A stretch of DNA of 64,000 bases from Gemmatimonadaceae bacterium. GTDB lineage: Bacteria; Gemmatimonadota; Gemmatimonadetes; Gemmatimonadales; Gemmatimonadaceae. Position numbers and translations under genes: made by a program. The notes beneath the pieces were generated by a model that saw only the letters and a program-made list of their open reading frames with translations, was not told where the DNA came from and did not search any database. Positions 61,267 to 64,000 of the stretch are shown in pieces. The stretch lies in contig JADZDM010000021.1 in NCBI GenBank assembly GCA_020851035.1, positions 372,001 through 436,000 on the forward strand, given 5' to 3'. Within the stretch, counting starts at the first letter, position 1. Every line of letters begins with the position of its first letter.

Positions 61267-64000
61267 TCAGCGCGAAGGCTCGAGGATGAGGAGCAGCCCC
61301 CTCTTGCCAGGCACCGTGATGGGCGCGCCAGGATCGTAGGTGCCAGCAGCCTGGAAGTTCGCGATCGCTGGCGCCCGGATGCGGGTACGCGCGGGGTCGA
61401 GGCCGAGGGCCTGCCAGTCGATGGTGAGCCGCACGGGAGTGTCGTCGGCCTTCCACGAGCCGAGGGACACCATCGCCGAGCCGGGCTTCGTCCAGGTGGT
61501 GGCGAGGATGTCGGCATCCCCGGTGGTGACGGGAGCGGCACCTGACCACCAGCCGTGCATCCGGCTCTGCTGGATGCCGAACTCGTCCCACACCTTCCAG
61601 AGCGGCGTCGGGTCGCCCGCCCACGGCAGGCGCGCGGTCATGCCCATCGTCATCCCACGCCACGGGTGCCCACCCTTCTCCAGCATCTCACCCATCAGGC
61701 CGAACGGGATGCCCGAGACCTCCACCAGCCAGTAGTCGGGACGCGCGTCGTAGTCGAAGTACTCGCCGAACCAGAGCCGGTTGATGAACGGGAAGTGCTC
61801 GAGGTAGAGGTTCGCACTCGACGCGAAGCCGTCGCGCGGGTTGTACTGGTTGGCACTGTGCAGGTCGAGCAGTGCGCTGGCGTTGCCGCGGTCCAGCACC
61901 TTCCGCACGCGCTTCATGGTGATGCGGTCGAACGCCACGTCATCCAGGTACAGGCCATCGATCCGCTCGTTCTTCACCAGCCAGTCCAGCCCCTCGATGT
62001 AGAAGTTGTGCCAGCGTGACACGCCGCTGTTCACCACCGCCGCGTCCGTGATCTCCGGCACGTGCCAGGCGGCGATGTAGTCGTCCCCCAGGTGCTCCTG
62101 CAACCACGAGTATCCACCACCCGGGCCGTGCGAGAGCACCTCGTCACCCAGCGACCGCAGCGCAAAGAGCTCCGGCGCATGGTTGGTGAGCTCGCGCACG
62201 GTGTAGTAGATCTTGGCGCGCATGCCCGCCGCGTGCGCCGAGTCGATGAACGCCCGCATCCCGGCCGTCTCGATGAACGGGTAGTTGATCCACGGGTTGA
62301 CGCGGTTGGCGTGGTGCACGTTCAGCGTGTTCGCCCCGCGCCGCTTCGCCGAATCCACCGGCACGAAGGCGTGGAAGAAGCGGGTGGACCACTGGCCGGC
62401 GGTGTCCAGCGGCTTGAACGGCGTGATCATCAGCCGGAAGTCGAAGCGCAGCGAGTCGCCGGCCTCGATCACCTGCGCACCGCTGTGGCACGACGCCAGC
62501 ACGCGATCGCCCGTGCGCACGATGTCGCAGCCCCCCTTGCCGTCGTTGGCCCACGAGCGTGGCGCGACCAGCGGCTTGGAGAGGTAGAAGTTGGTGTTGA
62601 GCGGGCGGACGTAGTGTTCGTCCTTGAGCGTGAACTGGATGCCCGCGTTCACGTCACCGAGCCACGCGGCGTCCTGGTTCTGCTTCGCGACGTCCCAGGT
62701 CCAGTGGAAATCCTCGGGGCGGTAGCCGCCCTTCTGGCCCAGGCCCATCATGTATCTCGCCGCGTCGGCGCGGAGCGGCAGCTCGAACGTCACCGTGCGC
62801 AACGACGTCCGCGCACTCGCCTTCAGCGCCACCGTGTACTCGGCCGTGCCGTCGAACTCGAGCACGGCGTTCGTCTGCAGCCGCAGCGCTCCGGCCGACT
62901 TCCGTGCTTCCCAGGCCACCGCACCGGGGGCGCGTTTCGTGATCACCGGGTCGGCGCCGGTCCAGGCCACCGCGCGGTCAGCCGAGTCGCGGACGACCAG
63001 CCGGATCGGTGCGCTGAGGATCTCGCGCGGGGTGGTGCCGATGCTGGTGTTGCCCGGCGAGAAGAACGACTGGATGCTCACGGGCATGCCATCGTTGCCG
63101 AAGGTGAGCGCGCGGCCGAGGAGCGAGATGGTCGTGCCGGACACGCGCATCGGCACGTATGGCGCCACCACGCTGTCATCCGCTGCCAGCTGCGAGTTGA
63201 GCCAGCGGAGGCGCGTGAGCTGCGCCGGGGTATCGTCGCCATGGTTCGCCACCAGCCCGCTGCCCACCCGGATGGTGACGCGCACCGGTGGCGCGCTGCC
63301 GGTTGCGGTCACGAGCCGGAGGTCACCCTCGTAGTCCCCCGGCGTGATGGCCGCGGGCAGGTCCACGCCGAACCAGAGCGCCTGCACCCGTGACGAGTCC
63401 ACGTGCAGCGCACGCGTGAAGCGACGCCCCGACCAGTCAGTCCCTTCGAGGTTGAAGGCCGTGATGGCGCGCGACGGGATCACCTGCGAACCGCCCTTCC
63501 GCCGCAGTGCGCTCATACGGTAGCGCAGTGAGTCGAGCGGCCCGCGGTGCGCCCAGACACCGACCTGGAAGGTGTAGAACTCCCCGCGTCGCGCAGTGCC
63601 GGTGAAGGGCGTGAATGCCCCGCGCTGCGCCCACGCCGCCGGGATGTCGCGCGTCATGCGGATGGACAGCGCACGGTCCTCGGCGAACGCCAGGAACGGC
63701 GCCGAGGGATGCGCGCCACGCAGCGCCGCCAGTTCCGACGCGGTGGCGATGTACTCCATCGGCGTGAAGCGCGAGAACTCGTTCACGGCATCGAAGCCGA
63801 CCATCGTCGCACGTGGCAGTTCGTTGAGCGCGCCCGATCGCACCGCACCCTCGTTCAGCCCATGGGCCGACAGCCACGTGGGCTCAGCCGTGGGCTCGAC
63901 CACACGGTACGTGATCTTCGGGTAGTTGGACTTGAACGTGCCAGTGTACGGCAGGTAGTACACGTGGTACTCGCCGGCCGCCGGCGCCTGGAAGGCGATA
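61267..64000 (-). CDS. Large secreted-type glycoside hydrolase-like protein (GH123/DUF6067-like), 5' end missing
   Basis: The frame stays open to the right edge, so the start lies outside the window; at least 911 aa are present. It combines an N-terminal beta-sandwich region (up to about residue 330 of the visible part), a second beta region, and a TIM-barrel-like part with NYPFIETAGMRAFIDSAHAAGMRAKIYYTVREL, WHVPEITDAAVV, RIDGLYLDDVAFDR, ALLDLHSANQYNPRDGFASSANLYLEHFPFINRLWFGEYFDYD and GIPFGLMGEM. The C-terminus is a small beta domain. This order resembles the DUF6067/GH123-type family. Substrate unknown. The gene is convergent with the VOC gene. Confidence 0.8.
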   Translation of the reverse strand, partial: IAFQAPAAGEYHVYYLPYTGTFKSNYPKITYRVVEPTAEPTWLSAHGLNEGAVRSGALNELPRATMVGFDAVNEFSRFTPMEYIATASELAALRGAHPSAPFLAFAEDRALSIRMTRDIPAAWAQRGAFTPFTGTARRGEFYTFQVGVWAHRGPLDSLRYRMSALRRKGGSQVIPSRAITAFNLEGTDWSGRRFTRALHVDSSRVQALWFGVDLPAAITPGDYEGDLRLVTATGSAPPVRVTIRVGSGLVANHGDDTPAQLTRLRWLNSQLAADDSVVAPYVPMRVSGTTISLLGRALTFGNDGMPVSIQSFFSPGNTSIGTTPREILSAPIRLVVRDSADRAVAWTGADPVITKRAPGAVAWEARKSAGALRLQTNAVLEFDGTAEYTVALKASARTSLRTVTFELPLRADAARYMMGLGQKGGYRPEDFHWTWDVAKQNQDAAWLGDVNAGIQFTLKDEHYVRPLNTNFYLSKPLVAPRSWANDGKGGCDIVRTGDRVLASCHSGAQVIEAGDSLRFDFRLMITPFKPLDTAGQWSTRFFHAFVPVDSAKRRGANTLNVHHANRVNPWINYPFIETAGMRAFIDSAHAAGMRAKIYYTVRELTNHAPELFALRSLGDEVLSHGPGGGYSWLQEHLGDDYIAAWHVPEITDAAVVNSGVSRWHNFYIEGLDWLVKNERIDGLYLDDVAFDRITMKRVRKVLDRGNASALLDLHSANQYNPRDGFASSANLYLEHFPFINRLWFGEYFDYDARPDYWLVEVSGIPFGLMGEMLEKGGHPWRGMTMGMTARLPWAGDPTPLWKVWDEFGIQQSRMHGWWSGAAPVTTGDADILATTWTKPGSAMVSLGSWKADDTPVRLTIDWQALGLDPARTRIRAPAIANFQAAGTYDPGAPITVPGKRGLLLILEPSR

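Overview
The window is about 64 kb of very GC-rich bacterial chromosome (roughly 70% by eye) with about 57 protein genes. It has no rRNA or tRNA, no recognisable transposase, no phage genes and no CRISPR array. Many exported proteins, twin-arginine signals on sugar-processing enzymes, lipoproteins and a carboxypeptidase-regulatory/TonB-plug protein suggest a free-living Gram-negative heterotroph. I favour Gemmatimonadota, with Acidobacteriota or a similar soil phylum as alternatives. This is inferred from protein style; no phylogenetic marker gene is present.

Layout. 0.1-8.5 kb (all minus strand): a lipoprotein overlapping a PagL-like lipid A deacylase, a GH5 glucanase lipoprotein, a DUF1801 protein, a TPR protein, MsrA, a serpin lipoprotein, an outer-membrane channel-like protein and an FMN-dependent alpha-hydroxy-acid oxidase. 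8.9-15.8 kb: a seven-gene minus-strand operon (TetR, TolC, HlyD, two ABC ATPases, two ABC-2 permeases) forming a complete YbhGFSR-like efflux system. 16-29.7 kb: a VIT-family transporter and a carbohydrate region (double DUF1080 protein with a Tat Gfo/Idh oxidoreductase, GH130 and GH127 enzymes, a second Gfo/Idh), interrupted by a soluble chemoreceptor and small proteins. 30-32.9 kb: a YtrA-type GntR repressor with an ABC ATPase and membrane protein. 33-38.4 kb: a small Cys-rich gene with a degraded second copy, a rhomboid protease, a 966-residue AAA-TPR protein and an orphan TonB plug protein. 38.5-47.4 kb: a three-domain kinase/M23/aminotransferase fusion, a polysaccharide deacetylase, an M28-M1 peptidase pair and a beta-lactamase-fold lipoprotein. 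47.5-51.8 kb: a sugar ABC transporter with an aldo/keto reductase. 52-64 kb: a class V aminotransferase, VOC proteins, a D-aminoacylase-like amidohydrolase, a PadR/CocE divergent pair, NIPSNAP, an ECF sigma factor with a SnoaL-like tail, and a large glycoside hydrolase running off the right edge.

The genes look like a scavenger's equipment: hydrolysis and oxidation of plant or microbial glycans, import of the sugars, peptide degradation, drug efflux and envelope maintenance.

The least explained content is intergenic. Several unrelated families of repeats sit just after stop codons: (i) long imperfect hairpins of about 155-190 nt, at three sites, built from short iterated words and enclosing a shared GCAGTTCC core; (ii) a GACTCAGAGTC palindrome family at three sites; (iii) an identical 23-mer found twice in the same orientation after stop codons; (iv) local tandem arrays of 16, about 40 and 53 bp. 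Together with the kinase/M23/aminotransferase fusion these are the main candidates for undescribed biology.
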